Shown here piece after piece: positions 15,001-27,000 of a DNA stretch of 64,000 nt (the first letter of the stretch is position 1; each line of letters starts with the position of its first letter). The position numbers and the translations under genes are program-made. Origin of the DNA: Diplosphaera chodatii (lineage: Eukaryota > Chlorophyta > Trebouxiophyceae > Prasiolales > Stichococcaceae); NCBI GenBank assembly GCA_032358165.1, contig JAALGY010000031.1, forward strand, positions 2,790,001 to 2,854,000, given 5' to 3'. A model generated the notes under the pieces. That model was not told the origin of the DNA. It searched no databases and saw only the letters and a program-made list of their open reading frames with translations.

Positions 15001-18000
15001 CCACCTCCCTCACCGCCTCCTAGCCCGCCACCTGGCCCGCCTCCAAGCCCGCCACCCTCTCCACCACCTGCGCCGCCACCCTCTCCTCCACCAAGCCCGC
15101 CGCCAAGCCCTCCGCCAAGCCCACCTCCGTCGCCACCACCCAGCCCACCGCCCTCGCCACCACCCAGCCCGCCCCCGTCACCGCCTCCCTCGCCCCCGCC
15201 CTCTCCACCACCCAGCCCCCCACCCAGCCCGCCACCCAGCCCGCCGCCTTCACCACCGCCTCGCCCGCCGCCATCACCACCGCCTTCACCCCCTCCGAAC
15301 CCGCCACCTAGTCCCCCACCCTCCCCACCGCCCAGGCCCCCGCCCTCCCCACCACCGAGTCCACCGCCTTCACCTCCCCCAAGCCCACCGCCATCACCCC
15401 CTCCCTCGCCGCCTCCAAGCCCGCCGCCCTCACCACCGCCGAGGCCGCCCCCATCACCGCCACCGAGCCCTCCACCGTCGCCGCCACCTTCCCCACCACC
15501 CAGCCCACCACCATCACCACCTCCGAGCCCGCCACCATCACCACCACCAAGCCCGCCTCCAAGCCCGCCACCATCACCACCGCCCAGCCCACCACCATCA
15601 CCACCGCCCAGCCCGCCGCCACCAAGCCCACCACCACCAAGCCCGCCGCCCTCACCACCCCCAAGCCCGCCGCCCAGCCCACCGCCCAGCCCTCCACCAA
15701 GCCCCCCGCCGTCACCGCCTCCCAAGCCGCCGCCGTCACCGCCTCCCAAGCCTCCGCCATCGCCACCACCCAGCCCGCCGCCCAGCCCACCGCCCTCACC
15801 TCCACCCAGCCCACCGCCTTCTCCGCCACCCAGCCCACCGCCCTCACCTCCACCAAGCCCACCGCCTTCGCCACCACCCAGCCCACCACCCTCGCCGCCT
15901 CCCAGCCCACCGCCTTCGCCTCCACCCAGCCCACCACCCTCACCGCCTCCCAGCCCGCCACCGTTGCCTCCGCCCAGCCCGCCTCCGTCGCCCCCACCTG
16001 CACCGCCACCACCGCCTGCGTGCCTCAACAGACGCGACGGCAAGGCCAACTTCTACAGCTACTGCGACTACTCGGATGCCTTGCCAGCCGCTGGGCTGTA
16101 CAACGGCCAGACACAGCTGCCCTCGGATGCCGGCTCCGGCGACGTCGTTGGCGGCAGTGGATCAGACCTGTCAGACATGTCGGGCTGTGGCAGCCCCAGC
16201 TTCGGGCTGGCGTACCTGTACTTCATCGAGGTTCCTGCCACCGGGTCCTACACCTTCACACTGGGCATCACAAACGGCACTGCGGCCGCCGCCCAGCTGC
16301 TGGTGAACGGAACGTCCAAGCTATCCTTCACTGGCAGCAGCTCGCAGACGGCTCCAGTGTCACTGCCGCAGGGCAGGTACCTGGTGGAGGTCGACTTTGT
16401 CACCAACAATGACCTCTCGGCGTCACTGACCTCGACCGCATCAGACTCTGGGTCTGCAGCTGTGCCGATCTTCCAGTGCGGTGCGATGCCCAACACGAAC
16501 GCGCGGCCGCCACCCAAGCCGCCAGCGCTCAGGGTTATGTCACCACCACCTGAGTCGCCACCGCCCAGCCCGCCTCCACAGCCGCCGCCATCGCCGCCGC
16601 CGGCGCCTCCCCCTTCGCCACCGCCCCTGCCACCACCTAGCCCACCCCCCTCGCCGCCACCCTCGCCGCCACCCTCGCCACCTCCTAGCCCGCCCCCCTC
16701 ACCACCGCCTTCCCCTCCGCCCTCACCACCGCCATCGCCTCCGCCCTCACCTCCGCCATCGCCTCCGCCCAGCCCGCCACCAAGGCCGCCGCCATCGCCT
16801 CCGCCCTCGCCACCACCTTCACCGCCACCCAGCCCGCCACCTTCGCCGCCTCCGAGCCCGCCGCCCTCGCCGCCTCCGAGCCCACCGCCCTCGCCGCCTC
16901 CGAGCCCACCGCCCTCGCCGCCACCTTCCCCACCACCCAGCCCGCCGCCGCGGCCGCCACCATCGCCGCCGCCGAGCCCGCCGCCTTCACCTCCACCGGG
17001 ACCTCCCCCGAGTCCACCACCCAGCCCACCACCCTCGCCACCGCCGAGCCCGCCGCCATCACCCCCTCCTTCACCGCCTCCCTCACCACCACCCAGCCCT
17101 CCGCCCTCCCCACCGCCCAGCCCACCACCCTCACCTCCCCCAAGCCCACCGCCCTCTCCCCCGCCTTCGCCACCACCCAGCCCACCGCCATCACCGCCAC
17201 CGAGCCCGCCGCCTTCACCACCGCCCAGTCCACCACCAAGCCCGCCACCATCGCCACCGCCCAGCCCACCGCCATCACCACCGCCAAGCCCTCCACCAAG
17301 CCCACCACCCTCTCCACCACCCAGCCCGCCGCCCTCACCACCCCCAAGCCCTCCACCCTCACCACCGCCCAGCCCTCCGCCCAGCCCACCGCCTTCTCCC
17401 CCACCAAGCCCCCCGCCATCACCGCCTCCCAAGCCTCCGCCATCGCCACCTCCCAAGCCACCACCATCACCCCCACCAAGCCCGCCGCCCAGCCCGCCGC
17501 CTTCGCCTCCTCCAAGCCCGCCGCCTTCCCCCCCACCCAGCCCGCCACCGTCGCCCCCACCCAGCCCACCGCCCTCACCACCACCCAGCCCACCGCCCTC
17601 ACCTCCACCCAGCCCGCCACCAATGCCTCCGCCCAGCCCGCCCCCCTCGCCCCCACCTGCACCGCCACCACCGCCTGCGTGCCTCAACAGACGCGACGGC
17701 AAGGCCAACTTCTACAGCTACTGCGACTACTCGGATGCTCTGCCAGCCGCTGGCCTGTACAACGGCCAGACACAGCTGCCCTCGGATGCCGGCTCCAGCG
17801 ACGTCGTTGGCGGCAGTGGATCAGACCTGTCAGACATGTCGGGCTGTGGCAGCCCCAGCTTCGGGCTGGCGTACCTGTACTTCATCGAGGTTCCTGCCAC
17901 CGGGTCCTACACCTTCACACTGGGCATCACAAACGGCACTGCGGCCGCCGCCCAGCTGCTGGTGAACGGAACGTCCAAGCTATCCTTCACTGGCAGCAGC

Positions 18001-21000
18001 TCGCAGACGGCTCCAGTGTCACTGCCGCAGGGCAGGTACCTGGTGGAGGTCGACTTTGTCACCAACAATGACCTCTCGGCGTCACTGACCTCCACCGCAT
18101 CAGACTCTGGGTCTGCAGCTGTGCCGATCTTCCAATGTGGTGCGATGCCCAACACGAACGCGCGGCCGCCACCCAAGCCGCCAGCGCTCAGGGTCATGTC
18201 ACCACCACCTGAGTCACCACCGCCCAGCCCGCCTCCGCAGCCGCCGCCATCGCCGCCGCCGGCTCCTCCCCCTTCACCACCACCCCTGCCACCACCTAGC
18301 CCACCCCCCTCGCCGCCACCCTCGCCACCTCCTAGCCCGCCACCCTCGCCACCTCCTCGCCCGCCCCCCTCCCCACCGCCATCGCCTCCGCCATCACCTC
18401 CGCCATCGCCTCCGCCCAGCCCGCCACCAAGGCCGCCGCCATCGCCTCCGCCCTCGCCACCACCTTCACCGCCACCCAGCCCGCCACCCTCGCCGCCGCC
18501 TAGCCCGCCGCCCTCGCCGCCTCCGAGCCCGCCGCCCTCGCCGCCACCTTCCCCACCACCCAGCCCGCCGCCGCGGCCGCCACCATCGCCGCCGCCGAGC
18601 CCGCCGCCTTCACCTCCACCGGGACCTCCCCCGAGTCCACCACCCAGCCCACCACCCTCGCCACCGCCGAGCCCGCCGCCATCACCCCCTCCTTCACCGC
18701 CTCCCTCACCACCACCCAGCCCTCCGCCCTCCCCACCGCCCAGCCCACCACCCTCACCTCCCCCAAGCCCACCGCCCTCTCCCCCGCCTTCGCCACCACC
18801 CAGACCACCGCCATCACCGCCACCGAGCCCGCCGCCTTCACCACCACCCAGCCCGCCACCATCGCCACCGCCCAGCCCACCGCCATCACCACCGCCGTCG
18901 CCTCCACCAAGCCCACCACCCTCTCCACCACCCAGCCCGCCGCCACCGAGCCCACCACCACCAAGCCCCCCACCAAGCCCGCCGCCCAGCCCACCACCCT
19001 CACCACCGCCCAGCCCTCCGCCAAGCCCACCACCTTCTCCCCCACCAAGCCCCCCGCCGTCACCGCCTCCCAAGCCACCACCATCGCCGCCTCCCAAGCC
19101 TCCACCATCGCCCCCACCGTCCCCACCACCCAGCCCGCCGCCTTCGCCTCCTCCAAGCCCCCCGCCATCGCCTCCACCCAGCCCGCCACCGTTGCCTCCG
19201 CCCAGCCCGCCCCCCTCGCCCCCACCTGCACCGCCACCACCGCCTGCGTGCCTCAACAGACGCGACGGCAAGGCCAACTTCTACAGCTTCTGCGACTACT
19301 CGGATGCCGTGCCAGCCACTGGCCTGTACAACGGCCAGACACAGCTGCCCTCGGATGCCGGCTCCGGCGACGTCGTTGGCGGCAGCGCATCAGACCTATC
19401 AGACATGTCGGGCTGTGGCAGCCCCAGCTTCGGGCTGGCGTACCTGTACTTCATCGAGGTTCCTGCCACCGGGTCCTACACCTTCACACTGGGCATCACA
19501 AACGGCACAGCGGCTGCCGCCCAGCTGCTGGTGAATGGTACATCCAGGCTTTCTCTCAGCGGCAGCAACACGCTGTCGGCCCCGCTGCAATTGCCACAGG
19601 GCAGGTACCTGGTGGAGGTCGATTTCGTCACCAACAACGATCTGTCCGCCTCTCTGTCATCAACAGCGACAGGCTCCGGGTCTGCAGCTGTGCCAATCTT
19701 CCAGTGCGGTGCGATGCCCAACACGAACGCACGGCCGCCACCCAAGCCGCCAGCGCTCAGGGTCATGTCACCACCACCTGAGTCACCACCGCCCAGCCCG
19801 CCTCCGCAGCCGCCGCCATCGCCGCCACCTGGGCCCCCGCCTTCACCGCCGCCCAGGCCGCCACCATCACCTCCACCTTCACCTCCACCAAGCCCGCCGC
19901 CAAAGCCACCGCCCTCGCCTCCCCCAAGCCCGCCACCAAGCCCACCGCCGTCTCCGCCGCCAAGCCCACCGCCCAGCCCACCACCAAGCCCGCCACCTTC
20001 GCCACCACCACGGCCGCCACCAAGCCCACCGCCCTCGCCGCCACCCAGCCCTCCGCCATCGCCTCCGCCTCGCCCACCTCCCAGCCCGCCGCCCAGCCCA
20101 CCTCCCAGCCCACCACCTTCGCCACCACCAAGCCCACCACCCTCACCACCACCGAACCCCCCGCCTTCACCACCTCCCAGCCCGCCGCCTGAGCCACCCC
20201 CGGGCGTGTGCACTGGCAAATCCAGCGGTGGCAAGCAGCCCTGCCCTACCACGGCTACTCCAGCAGCGGTTTGCAGCACTGGCGCAGGTTTTGCGACCAC
20301 TGGGACCACGAGTATCACAGTCAACAACACCTTTGGCAAGTCTATCAGCTACTTCACCGTGTCCTACACCGACGGAACTGGCAACATTGTGTGCGACAAA
20401 GAGTGAGTGGTGTGCTGCCCATGCTTGTATCTGTTGTGCCTGTGCTCATGTTGCCCGAAGGTTGAGGGTCCCTTCACATTTGCACACCGTGTGGTGGTGT
20501 CTGCACCAGATGTTCTCATGGGCGTGCATCTGCCTTGCAGGGATACCGTTGCTGCTGGCACACCAGCAATGACTGTGACAGCCAAGTGCAACACCAGCCT
20601 TATCTTCTATGTTCACGACGGCAACTACGTCTCGCCCATTGGGCCGGCTGCAGTCCGAGGCAGCAGCTGCTCTGACTGGTACAACGACAACCAGGTGTGC
20701 AGCAGCTGTGGGCCCTTCACATACACTGTCAAGTGTGATGGCAGTGGGGACTCCTGCTCTCCTCCACAGAGCTTCCCACCACCCAACCCACCGCCCTCAC
20801 CACCGCCGCGCCCGCCTCCCTCCCCGCCACCAAGCCCACCACCGAGGCCTCCACCAGGGCCGCCTCCATCACCGCCTCCAAGCCCGCCGCCCTCTCCTCC
20901 ACCCCGCCCACCGCCGTCGCCGCCTCCATCTCCCCCGCCAAGCCCGCCACCATCACCACCGCCGTCGCCTCCACCCAGCCCTCCGCCATCTCCGCCACCA

Positions 21001-24000
21001 AGCCCGCCGCCTTCACCGCCGCCCAGCCCGCCACCATCACCTCCACCATCGCCACCACCAAGCCCACCGCCCTCTCCACCACCCAGTCCGCCTCCCTCGC
21101 CACCCCCAAGTCCGCCGCCATCGCCGCCGCCAAGCCCGCCTCCCTCGCCGCCCCCAAGTCCGCCGCCATCGCCGCCTCCAAAGCCTCCACCATCGCCACC
21201 ACCGAGCCCGCCGCCATCGCCTCCGCCCAGCCCGCCACCACGGCCACCACCAAGCCCGCCGCCCTCGCCGCCGCCCGCGCCGCCCCCGCCGCCTGCATGC
21301 CTCAACAGGCGCGACGGCAAGGCCAACTACTACAGCTACTGCGACTACTCGGATGCCGTGCCAGCCACTGGCCTGTACAACGGCCAGACACAGCTGCCCT
21401 CGGACGCCGGCTCCAGCGGAGTCATTGGCGGCAGCGCATCAGACCTGTCAGATGTGTCGGGCTGTGGCAGCCCCAGCTTCGGGCTGGCGTACCTGTACTT
21501 CATCGAGGTCCCGGCCACCGGGTCCTACACCTTCACACTGGGCATTGCCAACGGCACTGCGGCTGCCGCTCAGCTGCTGGTGAATGGTACATCCAGGCTG
21601 TCTCTCAGCGGCAGCAACACGCTGTCGGCTCCGCTGCAACTACCACAGGGCAGGTACCTGGTGGAGGTCGATTTCGTCACCAACAACGATCTGTCCGCCT
21701 CTCTGTCATCAACAGCGACAGGCTCCGGGTCCACAGCAGTGCCGATCTTCCAGTGCGGCATGATGCCCAACACGAACGCACGGCCGCCACCCAAGCCGCC
21801 AGCGCTCAGGGTCATGTCACCACCACCTGAGTCACCACCGCCCAGCCCGCCTCCGCAGCCGCCGCCATCGCCGCCACCTGGGCCCCCGCCTTCACCGCCG
21901 CCCAGGCCGCCACCATCACCTCCACCTTCACCGCCGCCCAGCCCGCCGCCAAGGCCACCACCATCGCCTCCCCCAAGCCCGCCACCAAGCCCGCCGCCGT
22001 CTCCACCGCCCAGCCCACCTCCACGGCCTCCGCCATCACCACCGCCGAGCCCACCGCCCTCTCCGCCTCCAGGACCTCCCCCAAGCCCACCGCCATCACC
22101 ACCTCCCAGCCCGCCGCCCTCGCCACCACCAAGCCCACCACCTTCCCCACCACCCAGCCCACCACCCTCACCGCCGCCAAGCCCGCCGCCCTCACCGCCG
22201 CCAAGCCCTCCGCCCTCGCCACCGCCCAGTCCGCCGCCGCGTCCACCACCATCGCCACCACCTTCCCCGCCTCCCAGCCCGCCACCAAGCCCTCCACCCA
22301 GCCCACCACCCTCGCCACCTCCCAGCCCGCCGCCGTCACCACCACCAAGCCCGCCGCCATCACCACCGCCTTCACCCCCACCCAGCCCACCTCCATCCCC
22401 ACCGCCAAGGCCGCCGCCCAGCCCGCCGCCCTCACCACCCCCCAGCCCACCGCCCTCGCCACCACCTTCGCCCCCACCCAGCCCACCGCCCTCGCCACCA
22501 CCTTCACCACCACCCAGCCCTCCGCCCTCGCCTCCACCGTCGCCTCCACCAAGCCCACCACCATCGCCCCCGCCACGGCCGCCGCCCAGCCCTCCCCCGT
22601 CTCCACCACCCAGCCCGCCACCTTCGCCTCCGCCTTCGCCACCACCAAGCCCACCACCATCGCCTCCGCCTTCTCCCCCACCTAGCCCACCACCTTCACC
22701 GCCCCCAGCCCCACCACCCAGCCCGCCACCCTCGCCGCCACCCTCGCCACCGCTCCGGCCGCCACCAAGCCCTCCGCTTCGTCCCCCACCACCGCCGGCA
22801 ACTGTGTGCTACCTCGTGTCGACCAACGGCTCAACATTCACAGCCAGCTACACTGGCTACGGCTACAAGTTCGTTGGCGCCTTCGTCATCGACATCAAGC
22901 CGCTTGCCACAAGCAAGTTCACCCTGAAGGTCACCTCGAGCGGGTCTACGTACATGGACTTTGCAATGACCAAGCTCAACACCTTCACGGCGACCGCTGC
23001 TGGCGACTACTCGATGTCAGGCAACGCCACGATGGGAGGCAGCTCAGGCTACTGGTTCACGATGACCGGCGACGCAGGCACTGACCCAACCAACAACGAC
23101 ATCACCTTCAACCTGTACCAAGGCAACAGCCTGCAAACGCAGTACTCATTCGCCATCGACGGCGGGGATGCCTCCTCGGCACCAATCCGCCTGATCCCCG
23201 GCACGACCGCGGTCTGCGGCACGCCGCCGCCAGCAGCAAGCCCGCCTCCGCCGCCAAACAGCCCGCCGCCGCCGCCGCCAGACCTGCGCGCGACCTCGCC
23301 GCCGCCAAAGTCGCCGCCGCCGCCGCCCACCGCCTCACCTCCCCCGCTGCCAGCCGCCTCACCTCCCCCGCCACCAGCTGCTGTAAGCAGCCCACCGCCC
23401 AGTGCCAAGTCGCCGCCGCCAGTGTCGCCGCCGCCAACAACACCACCCACCACCCCGCCGCCGCCGGCTGCTGTCTGCTACCTCATCTCCACGAACGGCT
23501 CCGACTTCGTGTCCACCTTCAACTACGGCCTGAGCGTCAGCAACCTGAACCTGGCCATCAAGCCGGCGGGCACCAGCACGCTGACGCTCAAGGTCACGGT
23601 GCTGAACTACCTGTACACCAACGTCGTGATGACGCAGCTGAACACCTTCACGGCGGGCGCTGACGGCACCTTCGCGCTGACCGGCAATGCGACCTCCGCT
23701 GGCGCCACCGGCTACTGGTTCAGCCTGACTGGCGACGCCGACCCCGACCCCGGCAACTGCGACTTCACCTTCAAGCTGTACTCCGGCTCCAGCCTGGTGA
23801 CCGGCAAGTCCTTCTCGGTGTCAGCCGGCGACGACGGCTCACCGCCGCTGAACGTGCTGCCAGGCACAATCGCGGACTGCGGCGCGCCTCCACCAGCCAC
23901 AAGCCCGCCGCCAGCACGGCCGCCGCCGCCCAAGCGCAGCCCGCCGCCGCCGCAGCCGAACCCGCCGCCAGGCGCCACGCCGCCGCCGCCGCCCAAGTGC

Positions 24001-27000
24001 AACGCGCTGAAGGTGGAGCAGTGGGGACCCTACGCCACGCCGTTCAGCAAGACGCCGCTGCCGATCACGTCCAGCCTGGGCACACCCAACATGACGTACC
24101 CCACGGACGACATCAACACAGGCGTGTGCGACTACAGCGACTCGGCTTCGCCGCCCAGCAAGCAGCCCGACAGCTACCCCTGCTTCGGCCCTGGCGACAG
24201 CACCCCCTACCCCGGCTCAAACGTGGCGCCCTTTGGCGGCCCCGGCTGGGGCAACTTCGACACCGGGTCCAACGGCCTCACCGGCCAGCAGAGCTTCGTG
24301 CTGCGTTACACCGGCACAATCATCATGCCGGTCGACGGGAGCTACAAGTTCCGCATCGGTGTCAACGACGGCGCGCTGGTCAACATCGACGGCACCGAGA
24401 TCGTGGGCACCAACGCGATCCAGGTGCTGACGTGGGCAGACTCAGCGGCGCGCACCTACGCCGCCGGCAACCACGCCATCACGGTGCAGTACTTCCAGGG
24501 CTGGAACCACTCGGCGCTGGTGCTGTACTGGAACTACGTGAACGGCGCGCTGTCCAGCAGCAGCTTCACGCCGGTGCCGCCGCCCGCCTTCTGCAGCAAC
24601 TCCACCGACCAGACGCGCACCGGCAGCCCGCCGCCAGCCGCTGCTTCGAGCCCGCCGCCTGCAACGCCGCCGCCGCCCTCGCGCCCGCCGCCGCCCGTCA
24701 CCGCCTGCACAGCCGGCCTGGGCCTCAAGCTGGAGCTGTTCGGCCCCTACGCCAACGAGATCAAGGACAGCCCCCTGCCGCTGAACAGCAGCATGAAGGC
24801 GTCCGCCATCTACTCGCAGGATGACGTCAACTCGGGCACCTGCGACCTCACCGGCAAGAGCCCGCCCTCCGGCGTCCCGCCCAAGTATGTGCCCTACACC
24901 GGCGCCTGCCCATCCAGCTGGCCTGGCACCCCTGGCCAGACCGACTGGGGCCTCGGCCTGTCCACCAACTACATGCTGCGCTGGACCGGCTCCCTGATCG
25001 CCCCAACCACGGGCACCTACTCGCTGGCGATCGCGGTCAACGATGGCGCCATCGTGACCGTGGACGGCACCCAGATGGTGATCAACAACGGCATCCAGGC
25101 AATGGTGACCGCCAATGGCCAGCGCATGCTGACCGCCGGCCTGCACCCGCTCAAGGTCGAGTACGTGCAGGCGACGGCCAGCAGCGCGCTCGTGCTGTAC
25201 TGGAACGTGGGCACAAATGGCGTCCTCAACACCACGACCAACTCGGATGGCAGCTACAACTACGTGCCCATCCCGCCGTCGGCCTTCTGCCTGAGCGGCG
25301 CCACCACAGCCACGCCTGCGCCCACAGCCGCCGCGCCGCCGCCGCCCGCGTCCAAGTCGCCGCCGCCGCCGCCCGCACGGCCGCCGCCGCCCAACTGCAA
25401 CTCCCTGACGGTGCAGCAGTGGGGCCCCTACTTCGCCAAGAACTACTCCTCGTCGCCGCTGCCGCTGACGTCGAGCCAGATCGCCAACCCCGACCTGACG
25501 TGGCCCTCGCCAGACATCAACTCCGGCGACTGCGACTACACGACTTCGTCCTCGCCACCCACCATACAGCCGGCGACCTACCCGTGCTTCGGCCCCCAGT
25601 CCACCATCGGCCCCGGCTGGGGCAACTTCGACAACGGGTACAACGGGCTGACGACGCAGGCCAGCTTCTCGCTGCGCTACACCGGCGCCATCACCATGCC
25701 GGTGGCCGGCTCCTACCAGTTCCGCGTCGGCGTGAACGATGGGGCGATCGTCAAGATCAACGGCGCCCAGGTGGTCATGACCAACGCGATCCAGGTGCTG
25801 ACCTTCGCGACCAGCTCCGCCATCACCTACAACGCCGGCAACTACCCCATCGAGGTCCAGTACTTCCAGGCGTGGAACCACTCCGCGCTCATCCTGTACT
25901 GGAACTACGTCAACGGCAAGCTGGTGTCGGGCAGCTATGTGCCGGTGCCGCCGTCCGCCTACTGCAACAGCCCGGCGTACTCTGGCGACCCAGCGCCCAG
26001 CTTCGACCCGCCGTCGCCGCCTGCAGTGCCGCCGCCGCCATCGCCCATGCCAAGTGAGTAAAGCCTGCACCTTCTAGCAAGGCAACAGGAATGAGCCACT
26101 GCCACTAGTCTGACGTCACTCTTGCAAGCGACCTTCTGTGCGCATCATGCACAGCATCGTGATGACAACTTTCGTGTTTGCTGCTGCAGCTGGCGTGCCG
26201 CAGTACCGCACGCAGACGTACGATGACTACGCCACGCCGCCTCCGCCGACCTGCACCAACTCGCTGACGACGCCCTGCTTGCTCAAGCAGAACTATGCGT
26301 CTTGCTTGGCAGAGGCCGCCTCGATTGGGGCGCCTACGGGACTGACCATTGGTGAGTGTGCTGGTGTGCCATTTGCTCTGCACTTGAACCGAGGTGTTTT
26401 CGCTGGGATGCTGGCTGCACAGTCTGCCGCCTGTGCTATTATGTCAAATGGTGTTGCAAGGCAAACACCTGCTGCTGCTGCTGCTTACAAGTTGTGTGCT
26501 GCACGACGAAAACAGGTAACCCAGTCATCAAGACCTTCCCAACGGCCACCAGCATCCAGCAGTACATGGCATCGACGCCCAGCCCCGACTACCGGCTGCT
26601 GCTGACGGCCAAGCTGAACGTCCTGTTCGCCTCCTGCTCCGTCAACAGCACGCTGGCAAACGGCGCCAGCTACGGCCCCGACTCGCTGCCCGACCCCTGG
26701 ACCCTGGTCCCCATCGACCGCCAGTGCCTGGCCAAGCCCGTCACCTGCCTCATCCAGATCGGCGACCTGCTGGCGGGCGGACTGAACATCTCGTACGCCA
26801 CGCCCGCGGGCGTCGCGTACTGCCTGGACCGCTACAACACCAACTACGACGACGGCGAGCAGCCAGCCGGCGTGACAGACGCCCAGATGTGCACGCAGTC
26901 CAGCACCGTCATCGGCACGCCGGCCTGCAGCCTGGTCGGCATCTCGCCGTCGCTCGTGTGCCCCACGCTGCCGCCGCCCAGCCCGCCGCCAGCCAAGAGC

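Larger units (their letters stand above)
13321..22797 (+). repeat. Ser-Pro-Pro-Pro (extensin-like) coding tracts
   Basis: Seven tracts of near-continuous SPPP tetrapeptides lie at about 13321-14385, 14911-16020, 16540-17679, 18199-19248, 19768-20202, 20777-21297 and 21817-22797. They are separated by globular modules. Ser is sporadically replaced by Gln, Gly, Arg, Lys, Asn, Met, Leu, Ala or Glu, and a few PPPP slips occur (for example near 13900 and 15620). Codon third positions vary freely, unlike in the 975-bp array, so this region evolves by short-period slippage. Such tracts are expected to form polyproline-II rods once hydroxylated and arabinosylated. The complementary strand is extremely G-rich. 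Confidence 0.92.

Noticed and set aside
13470..20339. Long glycine-rich open frames on the - strand opposite the SPPP tracts
   Set aside because: They are the reverse complement of Ser-Pro codons (GGxGGxGGx); there is no start context, splice structure or conserved block.
20407..20540. Separate gene starting at 20407 after the TGA at 20404
   Set aside because: The interval is a GT-AG intron: the joined exons keep frame, and the Cys-rich module and SPPP tract continue on both sides.
24442..26070. 542-codon frame on the - strand
   Set aside because: It lies opposite the PA14 domains, whose + frame is strongly conserved; high GC3 removes stops from the antisense frame.
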